A stretch of DNA of 64,000 bases from Leptolyngbya sp. KIOST-1 (GCF_000763385.1 NZ_JQFA01000002.1:1860001-1924000), one strand, 5' to 3'; shown: positions 27,598-35,929, counted from the first letter of the stretch. Program-made: numbers and translations. Notes: generated by a model not told the origin, from the sequence alone.

Positions 27598-28662
27598 ATG
27601 GTTGCGCTCCCCTCAGATTTGCCCTCTAGTGTTCAGGCTGACTTGGCCACTGTGCTGGAGCAACTGCCTCACCTGGAACACGGCAGACTAATTCGCCAAG
27701 TCCTAGAGACCATTCTGCGGATGATGGGGCGAGAGGCAGACCGCCTGGACTGGAAAATTTTAAATTATGCTCTGCTCGATATGGAGCAGGGGTTTCAAGC
27801 CTTTTACCCCTACCGCCACACCCGCAAAATTACCATTTTTGGCTCGGCTCGCACCGGCGCCATCAGCCCCGACTACAAGCTGGCCGAACAATTTGCTAAG
27901 CAGGTTACCGAGCTGGGCTTTATGGTAATGACCGGAGCCGGAGGCGGCATTATGGAGGCGGGCAACGCCGGGGCGGGGGCTGAGCATTCCTTTGGGCTCA
28001 ACATTCAGCTCCCCTTTGAGCAGGGGGCCAACCCGGTTATGGAGGGCGACCCCAAGCTGATCAACTTCAAGTATTTCTTTACCCGCAAGCTGTTTTTTCT
28101 GCGCGAAAGTGATGCGCTGGTGCTGTTTCCCGGCGGCTTTGGCACCCAGGATGAGGCCTTTGAGTCGCTGACGCTGATTCAAACCGGCAAGGCTGACCCC
28201 ATGCCCATCGTGCTGGTGGACCACCCCGGCGGCGACTACTGGCAGGGGTGGGACAGCTACATTCGCACCCACCTGCTCAACAGAGGGTTGATCAGCCCGG
28301 ACGACCCCAGCCTCTACACCATGACCGACAACGTAGACGACGCCTGCCACGCCATCAGCAGCTTTTACCGGGTGTACCACTCCTGCCGTTACGCAGGCGA
28401 TCGCCTGATTATGCGGCTAAAGTGCGACCTGAGCGATGGCGCGGTGGCGCTGCTCAACGATGAGTTCGGCGATATTTTGGCCAAGGGTACAATCGAAAAA
28501 TCTGCGGCGCTCCCCGAAGAACACAGCGATGAAACCGCCAAGCTACCTCGGCTGGTGATGCACTTCAACCATCGCGACTTTGGCAAACTGCACCAGCTGA
28601 TCTGGCGGCTCAACGATCTGGGCGACCACCGCCCCGAAGCCCAACACCCTGAGCAGAAGTAG
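27598..28662 (+). CDS. LOG-family (lysine decarboxylase-like fold) nucleotide-binding protein
   Basis: The Rossmann-fold domain carries FGSARTG at the nucleotide-binding start, GAGGGIMEAGNAGA and the LOG signature PGGFGTQDE at 178-186. Enzymes with this motif cleave the N-glycosidic bond of nucleoside monophosphates (cytokinin-activating LOG, PpnN). This one has an N-terminal helical region (about 1-80) and a C-terminal extension of about 100 residues, so the substrate is uncertain. ATG 27598 was chosen with AAGGAA upstream; a GTG nine codons earlier is weaker. Confidence 0.85.
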   Translation: MVALPSDLPSSVQADLATVLEQLPHLEHGRLIRQVLETILRMMGREADRLDWKILNYALLDMEQGFQAFYPYRHTRKITIFGSARTGAISPDYKLAEQFAKQVTELGFMVMTGAGGGIMEAGNAGAGAEHSFGLNIQLPFEQGANPVMEGDPKLINFKYFFTRKLFFLRESDALVLFPGGFGTQDEAFESLTLIQTGKADPMPIVLVDHPGGDYWQGWDSYIRTHLLNRGLISPDDPSLYTMTDNVDDACHAISSFYRVYHSCRYAGDRLIMRLKCDLSDGAVALLNDEFGDILAKGTIEKSAALPEEHSDETAKLPRLVMHFNHRDFGKLHQLIWRLNDLGDHRPEAQHPEQK

Positions 28663-28740
28663 GTGTGTGGATGGGTGGACGGGTGGAGGAGTCAGCGGGT
28701 CTGTGGGTCGCCGGGTTGGATAGTCCTACTCAAAACTACT
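28663..28740 (+). repeat. G-rich GGGTGGA-like degenerate short repeat
   Basis: The region reads as strings of GTGGATGGGTGG, ACGGGTGGAGG and GTGGGTCGCCGGGT. The same strand-biased G/T/A composition recurs after another plus-strand gene at 33725-33775. Such heptamer-like short repeats are common in cyanobacterial intergenic regions. Confidence 0.45.
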
Positions 28741-28856
28741 CAAAAGACAGCAGGCTCCAGTGCCCTGATGGCCGAGCCTTAAGTGCCCCATTGCCCTAAG
28801 TTGGACCGTTCTCCCACTACCCGCATACTCACCTACTCACGCCCCCCTTCTTCCCC

Positions 28857-29816
28857 ATGGCCCAGGTGCAAACGTTTTTAGAGCAGCTCTACCACGAGTT
28901 CAAGGGAATCACTGACGGTAAGCTAGCGTCCTACATCCCTGAACTGGCGCGGGCAGATCCCGGCTGGTTTGGGATTAGTATCGTTACCCTCGATGGCCGC
29001 AGCTTTGAGGTGGGCGATGTGGCGCAAAAATTCACCATCCAGTCGATTTCTAAGGTGTTTGTCTACGGCATGGCCCTGGAGGACTATGGCCGCGAAAAAC
29101 TGCTGAGAAAGGTGGGGGTAGAGCCGACGGGCGACCCGTTTAATTCGCTGATTCGCCTGGATGAGGACTCTAAGCGCCCCGACAACCCGATGGTAAATGC
29201 AGGAGCGATCGCCACTACCGGCCTGATCACCGGCAGTGACCCCGCCGAGCGCCTGAACCGAATGCTGTCGATGTTTGAGCGCTACGTGGGCAATGAGGTC
29301 TTTGTGGACGTGTCCACCTTTATGTCGGAGAAAACTACAGGCCACCGCAACCGGGCCATGGCCCACCTGATGCTCAACTTTGGCATGATCGAGCAGCCCA
29401 TTGAGGAAGCCCTCGACCTGTACTTTCAGCAGTGCGCTGTGCTGGTCACCACCCACGACCTGGCCGTGATGGCGGCGACGCTGGCTAACCAGGGGGTCAA
29501 CCCCATCACTGGTCAGCGGGCGGTCGGGTCCGAGCACGTGCGCGACATTCTCAGCGTGATGTATACCTGCGGCATGTACAATTTCGCCGGGGAGTGGGCC
29601 TTTCGGGTGGGGATTCCGGCCAAGAGCGGCGTGTCAGGGGGCATTATGGCGGTGGTGCCCAACCAGGCTGGAATCGCGGTATTTTCGCCTCTGCTAGATG
29701 GCCACGGCAACAGTGTCCGGGGGCTTAAGGTGTTTGAGGCGCTTTCCCGACAGTACGGGTTTCACCTGTTTGACCTGTCCCTGGGCCGCTGCAACTTTGC
29801 CGCCGCCGAAGGCTGA
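28857..29816 (+). CDS. glsA: Glutaminase A
   Basis: The serine-dependent enzyme deamidates glutamine to glutamate and ammonia. The catalytic Ser63-x-x-Lys66 lies in IQSISKVF, and other family blocks are [31 protein letters not shown] and [13 protein letters not shown]. Length (319) is near the usual 305-330. There is no signal peptide, so it is cytosolic. The segment 28831-29139 (promoter-proximal bases plus codons 1-94, including the catalytic pair) is duplicated in element B next to the IS end. Confidence 0.95.
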   Translation: MAQVQTFLEQLYHEFKGITDGKLASYIPELARADPGWFGISIVTLDGRSFEVGDVAQKFTIQSISKVFVYGMALEDYGREKLLRKVGVEPTGDPFNSLIRLDEDSKRPDNPMVNAGAIATTGLITGSDPAERLNRMLSMFERYVGNEVFVDVSTFMSEKTTGHRNRAMAHLMLNFGMIEQPIEEALDLYFQQCAVLVTTHDLAVMAATLANQGVNPITGQRAVGSEHVRDILSVMYTCGMYNFAGEWAFRVGIPAKSGVSGGIMAVVPNQAGIAVFSPLLDGHGNSVRGLKVFEALSRQYGFHLFDLSLGRCNFAAAEG

Positions 29817-29872
29817 CGATAACGCCAGGCTGGGTTAGGGTCATAGCCTAAGCCTGGCCGACCTGGGCCACC

Positions 29873-30556
29873 CTACAGCAGGGAGAGTTCCGGTTTGTGG
29901 CCGGGCTGCACCAGGCTGGGGCGCTCGGCGGCGGGTCTGGTCAAAAACTCCACCACCTTGCCCAGATCGCTAAACATTTTCGACTCAACATCGCGGCGGT
30001 AGGCATCGACGACGGCAGTGGCGCGGAAGTAGCGCAGGGCATCGCTGAGATATTGCACGTGGCGTTCTTCGTCCTGCAAAACCGATGCGATCGCCGCCCG
30101 AGTTGCGCCCAGGTGCTCTGGCAGCGCCTTGAGAATACAGCGAAACCCCCGCACCCCCAACTCCTCCGCCAGCAGCACACTGGCCAGCAGATGGGGCAGC
30201 GGGGCAGCCGCTAGATCCTCCACCTGGTGGTAGCGCCGCATGGCAGCCTCCCCCACGCTGGAGAGGGATTGCTGCGCCGCTTCGCTCTCCAGATCAATAA
30301 AGTAGCCCTCGCGCTCGACGGCTTTGGTAAAAATCTGAGCGTGGCGCACCTCATCGCTGACGTGGCGCTGCATTTGCTCGTCCAGCCAGCCCGGAATATC
30401 GGTCGATTTGGCGGTGCGGATGTGAGCAACGGTGCGGCTGCCCTCTGCCTCTTGCAGTGCCAGCGAGGCAAACAGGTGGGGCCGCCGCTGGGAACTGGCG
30501 GCACTCTGGCTGTAGTAGATAGCGCTAAAGCCAATAAACAGAAGGTGCTGAAGCAT
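29873..30556 (-). CDS. Ferritin-like diiron protein
   Basis: The 227-residue all-helical protein has two ExxH-type iron-binding motifs, DEVRHAQ near residue 70 and DEERHVQ near residue 167, plus intervening conserved glutamates (ASVLLAEELG). This is the layout of ferritin-like diiron carboxylate proteins. It may oxidise a substrate or store or detoxify iron; the sequence does not say which. The N-terminus is hydrophobic (LLFIGFSAIYY) without a clear cleavage site. It converges with glsA. Confidence 0.75.
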   Translation of the reverse strand: MLQHLLFIGFSAIYYSQSAASSQRRPHLFASLALQEAEGSRTVAHIRTAKSTDIPGWLDEQMQRHVSDEVRHAQIFTKAVEREGYFIDLESEAAQQSLSSVGEAAMRRYHQVEDLAAAPLPHLLASVLLAEELGVRGFRCILKALPEHLGATRAAIASVLQDEERHVQYLSDALRYFRATAVVDAYRRDVESKMFSDLGKVVEFLTRPAAERPSLVQPGHKPELSLL

Positions 30557-30595
30557 GGCTACCGATAGATAGGGGTATGGATCCTGCTAGCCATT

Positions 30596-30622
30596 TCAGA
30601 AATCAAGGGTTACAACCCCTAG
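30596..30622 (-). repeat. Remnant of the CTAG MITE-like repeat
   Basis: AGAAATCAAGGGTTACAACC followed by CCTAG matches the internal part of the repeat family (AAATCAAGGGTTACAGCCCCTAG). The CTAG at 30619-30622 supplies the TAG stop of the minus-strand gene that follows. Confidence 0.65.
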
Positions 30623-31158
30623 GCCAGATCGACATCCTCCTCGGCTTCCACGTCAGCACTGATGGTTGCGATCGGGGAAGCTGGGGGTTCGGTCGGCGGG
30701 GCGGGCTCCACCGGGGCGGGGGGGCCACTGGGGGTAGCAGGTTCCGCAGGGGCGGGAGGTGCTACCGAGGTGGTCGGGGCCGGGGGGGCAGCGGGCACCA
30801 GGGGCTCTGGGGCTGGGATGCCCAACTGCTGTCGGGCCTGGGCCAGCAGATAGGATGTGCCTGACTTAACTGTGTCCAGCAGAGCCTGCCCGGTGGAGGT
30901 AATGGGTTGGGACTCGGCGGCGGGGTCTTTTTCGCTCAGGTGGGTATACCAGGCCCGGGTACTGCGGCCCAGGCCCACGGCGGTGCGGTAGAACCACTCG
31001 CCACCCACAAAGGTGAGGCAGATGACCAGCCACAGCAGGATGCCAATTTCGCGCAGAATATCCCAGGTGCGAGCGAGGGTTTTCTTGTACAGGTCGCCAG
31101 TATCAGCTGCAAACAGCAGCTGGGTGACGACATTGGCCTGTTCTTTAATCTTGTCCAT
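30619..31158 (-). CDS. Membrane protein with Pro/Ala-rich tail
   Basis: The 179-residue protein has a helical N-terminal part (KIKEQANVVTQLLFAADTGDLYKKTL), one membrane helix (about 34-52, IGILLWLVICLTFVGGEWF), then a soluble segment and a low-complexity tail (about 117-165) of repeated P, A and E that ends in an acidic EAEEDVDLA. The start at MDKIKEQ has GGAG upstream. No family is recognised. The Pro-rich tail is probably disordered. Its stop codon is formed by the adjacent repeat remnant, so the tail end may be insertion-derived. Confidence 0.7.
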   Translation of the reverse strand: MDKIKEQANVVTQLLFAADTGDLYKKTLARTWDILREIGILLWLVICLTFVGGEWFYRTAVGLGRSTRAWYTHLSEKDPAAESQPITSTGQALLDTVKSGTSYLLAQARQQLGIPAPEPLVPAAPPAPTTSVAPPAPAEPATPSGPPAPVEPAPPTEPPASPIATISADVEAEEDVDLA

Positions 31159-31262
31159 AGGTGTCAGTTCTCCAAGGGCTGGGCAGGGATGACGGCCTTG
31201 CACTTAGATAGTAGCTAAGGCTCTACGGAGGGGCATGGGGCTAAAGGTAGGACAATGGGGAG

Positions 31263-32204
31263 CTAGGCATCTTCACTCCAGATTTTTTTGAGTACCTGGT
31301 CGGGGGCAATGTCGGCCAGGGTGCCGGTAGCAGAAGCCAGGGTGACCAGGCGATCGCCCTCTGGACTCTTGGGCAGCGTGCCCTCGCGGCTGGTAAGCAG
31401 CCCCACGGTGTAGACCTCCAGGGCGATCGCGAGCCCCAGCGGGTAGCCCTCTACCGCGACCAACAGGTTGGCCGCCGCTATCATCGCCGCCGTTTGACCA
31501 GGGGTCTCGGGCCGCAGCACCTTGAGGTCGGGCACCGCAGCAGCCAGTTCGGCTGCCTGGGCCACCCCACCGTCAAGCTGCAAAAGCGCCAGGGGCAGAC
31601 CGGGCTGGCGCTGCTGAAAGTCTTTGAGAATTGCGACCCAACTCTCGGTGGGGTAGGTGGTGCCGCTGGCGGTCGGGCCGGGATACAGCAGGACGTAGCC
31701 ATTCTCCAGGCCCAAACCCTGCCGCAGGGACTCGGCGGCGGTCAGGTCGCTGCGGGGGACATTGACCGAGAGGGCAGGGGGGGCGCTCGTGATCTGAATT
31801 GGAGCCAGGAGGTCGCTGTAGGAAGGTGCGGCAGCAGAAGGCGGCACCGTTGCCGTCAGCAGCAGGTTGTTGGCGGCACTCCCGTAACCCAGCCGGGTGG
31901 GGACACCGCTGAGCCACAGCAGCAGGGCAATCGACCAGGAGTCGGTCAGGGTGATGGCCACATCAAACTCGCGATCGCGCACAATGCCGAGCAGGTTGGC
32001 CCAGTCGGCCGGGCTGTTGGGGGCCGCAAAGTTGTAGGGCACCACCTCGGCCACTCCCTTAGAAAGCTGATAAATCGCCGTGGCGCTGGGGGCCGCTACC
32101 ACAGAAACCTCGGCGTTTTCAAAGCTATTTTGAATCTGATTGATTACCGGAAAGAAGCTCAGCTGAGTCTCCATTTCCCCTGGAACAAGAGCCAGTACCC
32201 GCAT
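31263..32204 (-). CDS. Glycosyltransferase family 9 (heptosyltransferase-like)
   Basis: The GT9 layout is visible: the N-terminal half starts MRVLALVPGEMETQLSFFPVINQI and the C-terminal half has YVLLYPGPTASGTTYPTESW, followed by LLVAVEGYPLGLAIAL. Enzymes of this family transfer heptose or other sugars to lipopolysaccharide cores. Cyanobacteria often lack heptose, so the donor is uncertain. The normal catalytic-Asp region near the N-terminus is not obvious, so activity should not be assumed. It is divergent from ispD with a 136-base shared promoter region. Confidence 0.75.
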   Translation of the reverse strand: MRVLALVPGEMETQLSFFPVINQIQNSFENAEVSVVAAPSATAIYQLSKGVAEVVPYNFAAPNSPADWANLLGIVRDREFDVAITLTDSWSIALLLWLSGVPTRLGYGSAANNLLLTATVPPSAAAPSYSDLLAPIQITSAPPALSVNVPRSDLTAAESLRQGLGLENGYVLLYPGPTASGTTYPTESWVAILKDFQQRQPGLPLALLQLDGGVAQAAELAAAVPDLKVLRPETPGQTAAMIAAANLLVAVEGYPLGLAIALEVYTVGLLTSREGTLPKSPEGDRLVTLASATGTLADIAPDQVLKKIWSEDA

Positions 32205-32340
32205 ATATTACGCCCATGCCTGTTCGCAAGCTATTGTAGTGGAACCTGGTCAAGGTTTAAGGGATATCTGGCCGACAAAATGCATTAAATTTCACCAAAG
32301 GGGATAATTTATCTCCGTTTTTCCCCTACGCCATATTGCT

Positions 32341-33033
32341 ATGACCCCTGTCCACCTGCTCATCCCCGCCGCTGGCAGCGGTCGCCGTATGGGGGCCGAT
32401 CGCAACAAGGTCCTGCTCGATCTGCTGGGACAACCGATTATCGCCTGGACCCTCCAGGCCGCCGACCAGGCCAAGGCTGTGGTTTGGATCGGGCTGATCG
32501 GCCAGCCGGGCGATCGCCCCCACCTGGCCACCGTGGCTGAGGCACTGCAACTGAGTAAGCCCATCCACCTGGTGACGGGCGGCGACACTCGGCAGCAGTC
32601 GGTCTACAACGGCCTGCAAAGCCTGCCCCCGGAGGCGACTCGGGTGCTGATCCACGATGGGGCCCGCTGCCTGGCCACCCCAGACCTGTTCAACCGTTGC
32701 GCGGCCGCCCTGGGCACCTGTCCGGGGCTGGTGGTAGCGGTGCCCGTCAAAGATACGATCAAAGTGGTCGATGCCGACCAGCGGATCGAGGCCACCCCCG
32801 ATCGCCAGCGCCTGTGGGCCGCCCAAACCCCCCAGGGGTTTGATGTGGCCCTGCTCAAGCGGTGCCACCGCCAGGGCCTGGAGCAGGGCTGGAACGTCAC
32901 CGACGATGCGGCCCTGTTCGAAAAGAGCGGCCTACCGGTGCAGGTGGTGCTGGGGGAGGAAACCAACCTGAAGGTGACCACGCCCGTGGACCTGGCGATC
33001 GCAGAATTTATACTAAAACAGCGCCTGAGCTAA
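32341..33033 (+). CDS. ispD: 2-C-methyl-D-erythritol 4-phosphate cytidylyltransferase
   Basis: The third enzyme of the non-mevalonate isoprenoid pathway, activating methylerythritol phosphate with CTP. The nucleotide-binding loop LLIPAAGSGRRMGADRNKVLLDL, the DGARCL block, VAVPVKDTIK and WAAQTPQGFDVALL are all conserved. Length is 230 residues. The first ATG fits the family exactly. The 3' end forms a hairpin that serves as the terminator for psb30 on the opposite strand. Confidence 0.96.
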   Translation: MTPVHLLIPAAGSGRRMGADRNKVLLDLLGQPIIAWTLQAADQAKAVVWIGLIGQPGDRPHLATVAEALQLSKPIHLVTGGDTRQQSVYNGLQSLPPEATRVLIHDGARCLATPDLFNRCAAALGTCPGLVVAVPVKDTIKVVDADQRIEATPDRQRLWAAQTPQGFDVALLKRCHRQGLEQGWNVTDDAALFEKSGLPVQVVLGEETNLKVTTPVDLAIAEFILKQRLS

Positions 33034-33044
33034 CCCAGGCGCTG
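33019..33044 (-). terminator. Terminator of psb30 overlapping the ispD 3' end
   Basis: CAGCGCCTG (33019-33027) and CAGGCGCTG (33036-33044) are perfect inverted repeats. On the minus strand they are followed by TTTTAG, so the hairpin terminates the short psb30 transcript while lying within the last codons of ispD. Confidence 0.7.
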
Positions 33045-33079
33045 CTGATGTCATGGCTGGGGCCTAAGCCCCAAAGGCC

Positions 33080-33211
33080 TTAGAGGTCACCGCCGCGCAG
33101 AAACAGCAGAAACACAATCGCCGGGCCGGCGATGACAATCATGCCGAGCATGGTCAACTGGGCAATCAGCTCAAAGTTAATACTGTTCAAAAAACCACTT
33201 ACAAAGCTCAT
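33080..33211 (-). CDS. psb30: Photosystem II protein Psb30 (Ycf12)
   Basis: The 43-residue frame ([20 protein letters not shown], then [23 protein letters not shown]) matches the single-helix Psb30/Ycf12 subunit: the INFE start, the AGPAIV core and the terminal RGGDL are characteristic. It sits at the periphery of the photosystem II core near PsbJ and cytochrome b559 and stabilises the complex. GGGAGG precedes the ATG by about five bases. Confidence 0.9.
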   Translation of the reverse strand: MSFVSGFLNSINFELIAQLTMLGMIVIAGPAIVFLLFLRGGDL

Positions 33212-33370
33212 GAAACCTCCCAACACAAGGCGACTGGACTAGAATGAAGCTTGCTTTCGGAGCCTATTTTACCCGCTAACGCGGCCTCCGTTTTAGATAA
33301 CTTAACAAAATTCTAAGGCAGCGCTGGCTGACCTGGACAACCTGGGCCAGCGACGGCCAGAGGAGAACGA

Positions 33371-33727
33371 ATGGCCACCTGGCAATGTGTGAAAACCTGC
33401 GGCGCTTGCTGCTTTCTGGCCCCCGACGAGCGCCCTGACCTGGAGTCGTACCTCGATCCCGACCAGCTGGCCCTCTACCTCAGCATGGTGGGCGAAGACG
33501 GCTGGTGCATCCACTACAACAAGGGCGATCGCCTCTGCGCCATCTACCCAGAGCGACCCACCTTTTGCCGAGTCACCTTTAGTACCTTCGAGACCATGTT
33601 TGGCGTTACCGCCGATCAGCTAGACGACTTTGCCATCGACTGCTGTCAGGAGCACATTGCCGATATCTATGGCGACGAAAGCCCGGAGATGGAGCGGTTT
33701 AACCGGGCGGTGGGGGTGGATGAGTAG
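33371..33727 (+). CDS. YkgJ-family cysteine-cluster protein
   Basis: This 118-residue protein has the CxxxCGxCC block (CVKTCGACC) at residues 6-14, then CIHYNKGDRLCAIYPERPTFCR and a late CC pair, the zinc or iron-chelating pattern of the YkgJ family. The function is unproven. The ATG at 33371 has AGAGG upstream. It is convergent with psb30 and upstream of the paired GDT1-like genes. Confidence 0.85.
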   Translation: MATWQCVKTCGACCFLAPDERPDLESYLDPDQLALYLSMVGEDGWCIHYNKGDRLCAIYPERPTFCRVTFSTFETMFGVTADQLDDFAIDCCQEHIADIYGDESPEMERFNRAVGVDE

Positions 33728-33775
33728 GAGAGTGGGTGGGTGGATGAGTAGGTGAGTAGATGGGTGGGTTGCGAT
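33725..33775 (+). repeat. G-rich TGGGTGGATGAG-like short repeat
   Basis: Degenerate copies of GTGGGTGG, ATGAGTAGG and TGAGTAGATGG follow the stop codon directly. Composition and orientation match the tract at 28663. Runs of GGGTGGG could fold into a G-quadruplex, though this is only a suggestion. Confidence 0.45.
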
Positions 33776-33928
33776 TTTGCGATCGCTTGCAGATAATGAA
33801 AGCATTATGAAATATCCGGTGGTGTTCAGGGGGTATTCAGTGGGGGTTGCCCTGGGTTTACCTGGCTGAGGCAGACCCGGCTCTATTGACTGTCTAAACT
33901 GACCTACTGACCTGCCGCTATTTTTGCT

Positions 33929-34273
33929 GTGTCTATTTCCAGCCCTGCTCCCCAGCCCACCGCCACCAAGCCCGCTGAAACCATCAGTCGAGCGACCTTC
34001 TGGCGTATTTTTAGCTCTACGTTTATCACCATTTTTCTGGCTGAGTTGGGCGACAAAACCCAGGTCACCACCCTGCTGATGAGTGCCCAGTCCCAGGCCC
34101 CGCTGGTGGTCTTTATTGGGGCTGGCACAGCCCTGGTCACCACCAGTTTGATTGGCGTGCTGCTGGGTCAGTGGTTGGCCCGCCGCGTGTCCCCCGCCAC
34201 CCTGGACACCGCCGCCGGCGCCATGCTGCTGGGCATCTCCGTCTGGCTGCTCTGGGATGTCGCCCACCTCTAG
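33929..34273 (+). CDS. GDT1/Mnx-family transporter, first half-protein
   Basis: The 114-residue product carries one copy of the UPF0016 motif ELGDKTQ in TIFLAELGDKTQVTTLLMSA with three hydrophobic helices. The whole family exports Mn2+ or Ca2+ in exchange for protons, and full-length members have two such repeats in one chain. Here each repeat is a separate gene, so this product must pair with its neighbour (34300) or form homodimers. Initiation is probably GTG at 33929; the first 20 residues are Pro/Thr-rich. Confidence 0.88.
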   Translation: MSISSPAPQPTATKPAETISRATFWRIFSSTFITIFLAELGDKTQVTTLLMSAQSQAPLVVFIGAGTALVTTSLIGVLLGQWLARRVSPATLDTAAGAMLLGISVWLLWDVAHL

Positions 34274-34299
34274 CTCCCTTACCCACCCGCCTTTTCTCT

Positions 34300-34581
34300 A
34301 TGGACTGGAACCTCCTCGCCCTCAGCTTTACCGCCGTGTTCATCTCCGAACTGGGGGATAAAAGTCAGCTGGCCGCGATCGCCCTGGGGGGTAGCTCCAG
34401 TTCTCCCCGCGCCGTATTCCTGGGCACCGCCGCCGCCCTCCTGTTGGCCAGCCTGCTGGGGGTCATCGTTGGGGAAGGCACCGCCCAAATTCTGCCCGAG
34501 CGCCTGATCAAAGCCGTAGCGGCGGTTGGGTTTGCGCTGCTGGCCGTCCGGCTACTGTGGCCAGGGGAAAAGGCCGAGTGA
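34300..34581 (+). CDS. GDT1/Mnx-family transporter, second half-protein
   Basis: The 93-residue protein has the second motif ELGDKSQ in VFISELGDKSQLAAIALGG and three hydrophobic helices. It begins 26 bases after the first half-gene stops, so the two are one operon encoding a heteromeric cation exporter, likely for manganese homeostasis at the thylakoid or plasma membrane. The ATG at 34300 gives MDWNLLALSFTAVFI. The repeat and element A begin a few bases after its stop. Confidence 0.88.
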   Translation: MDWNLLALSFTAVFISELGDKSQLAAIALGGSSSSPRAVFLGTAAALLLASLLGVIVGEGTAQILPERLIKAVAAVGFALLAVRLLWPGEKAE

Positions 34582-34618
34582 GCTTGCCGAGCTTGGGGCT
34601 GTCATCAATGGGAGCATG

Positions 34619-34710
34619 TCACCTTTGTAACCCAATGGCTCCATTGAGATAAGCACAACGATGGGCCAGCACCTGGGGAACATTGTCCTCATTCCACTGG
34701 GCCCCTGAGA
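34619..34710 (-). pseudogene. C-terminal remnant of ISKra4-like transposase
   Basis: Read leftwards, about 30 codons encode [20 protein letters not shown] followed by NGAIGLQR and TGA. The stop lies in the terminal inverted repeat. This block is typical of the end of cyanobacterial ISKra4 transposases. The frame is cut at 34710/34711, where the trxA copy begins. Confidence 0.8.
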
Positions 34711-34958
34711 GATGGCCAGATTAAGGTGGTCAAAGTAAATACCGACGAAAATCCCAGCGTGGCTAGCCAGTACGGTATTCGCAGCATTCCTACCCTGATG
34801 ATTTTCAAGGAAGGTCAGCGAGTTGACATGGTTGTGGGTGCGGTACCCAAAACAACCCTGGCCAATACCCTCGAAAAGTATCTCTAAGCAGCGTCTTTTC
34901 TACGGTTGACCCCGTAAGCGTTAGGCCAGAGGGCCGGAAGGTGCCTCAGGCCAGTAAA
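34711..34958 (+). pseudogene. Copied 3' fragment of trxA
   Basis: These 248 bases equal 27228-27475: thioredoxin codons 49-106, the stop and 71 downstream bases. I found no mismatch by direct reading. The active site WCGPC is absent, there is no start codon, and the fragment cannot make a thioredoxin. Orientation is the same as the donor. Confidence 0.93.
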
Positions 34959-34991
34959 GTCTGCTAAACTAACAAAGAACTTCTTGTTCTT

Positions 34992-35081
34992 GGAAGCGTG
35001 GCTGAGTGGTCGAAAGCGCCTCCCTGCTAAGGAGGTAGGGGAGTAAACCTTCCCTCGTGGGTTCAAATCCCACCGCTTCCG
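34992..35081 (+). tRNA. tRNA-Ser (GCU), second copy inside element A
   Basis: The sequence is identical to the gene at 19243-19332, including acceptor, anticodon and long variable arm. About 33 bases of native upstream sequence came with it, so it may or may not have its own promoter. It could be functional and so doubles this tRNA's gene dosage. Confidence 0.92.
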
Positions 35082-35228
35082 TATTTGACATACCCGAACC
35101 GACAAAAATCGCTGGGATGCGCCGTCATCTGCAGCGATTTTTGCGTTTATGGGAGTCCGCCTTTAAGATACAGGTGTACTTGAGATTCTCTTGTACTGTA
35201 GGCTTAGGGGAGTGGTGCTGATGTACCC

Positions 35229-35870
35229 ATGATTCCCAAGCACATTTCCCTCAAAAACTTTCTCAGCTACCGCGAGGCCAGTCTCGACTTTAGCGGCCTG
35301 CACGTGGTCTGCGTGGCGGGGCCAAACGGTGCGGGCAAGTCGTCGCTGCTAGAGGCGATCGCCTGGGCGCTGTGGGGCCAGAGCCGGGCCGCAGCCGATG
35401 ACGACATCATTCACCAGGGCGCGCTGGAGGCCAGCGTCAGTTTTCAGTTTCAGCAGGGCGATCACACCTACCGGGTGATTCGCAGTCGCCACCGCAGCCA
35501 GGGCACCAGTCTGGAGTTTCAGGTCTACACCGAGGCGGGCTGGCGGGTGCTGACCCAGCGGGGCGTGCGCGCCACCCAGGCCCTCCTCTGCCGCCACCTC
35601 AGGCTCGATTTGGCGTGTACGGTGGTCAACTACCCACTGCCAGTCGTCCGCAATGTGCTGATTCCAGAGTCGCTGCCCGCCCTGGTGCTGGGCCTCACCC
35701 TGATGGTGATCAGCCTGATTGGCAACTCAGCCATGGCGGGGGTAGTCGGCGGCGGCGGGCTGGGCGATCTGGCCATTCGCTACGGCTTTCAGCGCTTTGA
35801 TACGCGGGTGATGCTGTTCACCGTGGTGATTTCTAGAGTCTGCATGTCAGCCGGATCGCTCTCCTCGTAG
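35229..35870 (+). CDS. Chimeric ORF: SbcC N-terminus fused to MetI-like permease fragment
   Basis: The 213-codon frame keeps the sbcC start and native leader, then SbcC residues 1-126 including Walker A GPNGAGKS (31-38). At 35608/35609 it passes in frame into a different sequence whose residues VVRNVLIPESLPALVLGLTL and GNSAMAGVVGGGGLGDLAIR match the C-terminal part of methionine ABC permease MetI. About 13 codons from the antisense IS end finish it. The ATPase half lacks its partner lobe, so ordinary SbcC activity is impossible. It could be expressed, since the upstream region is intact. Whether any product is stable is unknown. Confidence 0.75.
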   Translation: MIPKHISLKNFLSYREASLDFSGLHVVCVAGPNGAGKSSLLEAIAWALWGQSRAAADDDIIHQGALEASVSFQFQQGDHTYRVIRSRHRSQGTSLEFQVYTEAGWRVLTQRGVRATQALLCRHLRLDLACTVVNYPLPVVRNVLIPESLPALVLGLTLMVISLIGNSAMAGVVGGGGLGDLAIRYGFQRFDTRVMLFTVVISRVCMSAGSLSS

Positions 35871-35929
35871 AGCAATTGAGCGATTGCTGCGAGATGAGTT
35901 TTGAGTTGGGTGGCTTTCTCAGGGGTCAT
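35830..35929 (-). pseudogene. N-terminal remnant of ISKra4-like transposase
   Basis: Starting at the ATG 35927-35929 and reading leftwards, the frame gives MTPEKATQLKTHLAAIAQLL and YEESDPADMQTLE before it hits the metI-like fragment near 35830. This opening is typical of cyanobacterial ISKra4 transposases. The start lies 71 bases from the right terminus, as expected for an intact IS end. Confidence 0.78.

Noticed and set aside
35229-35870. A second genuine sbcC gene
   Set aside because: Only the first 126 codons match; the coiled coils, zinc hook and C-terminal ATPase half are absent.
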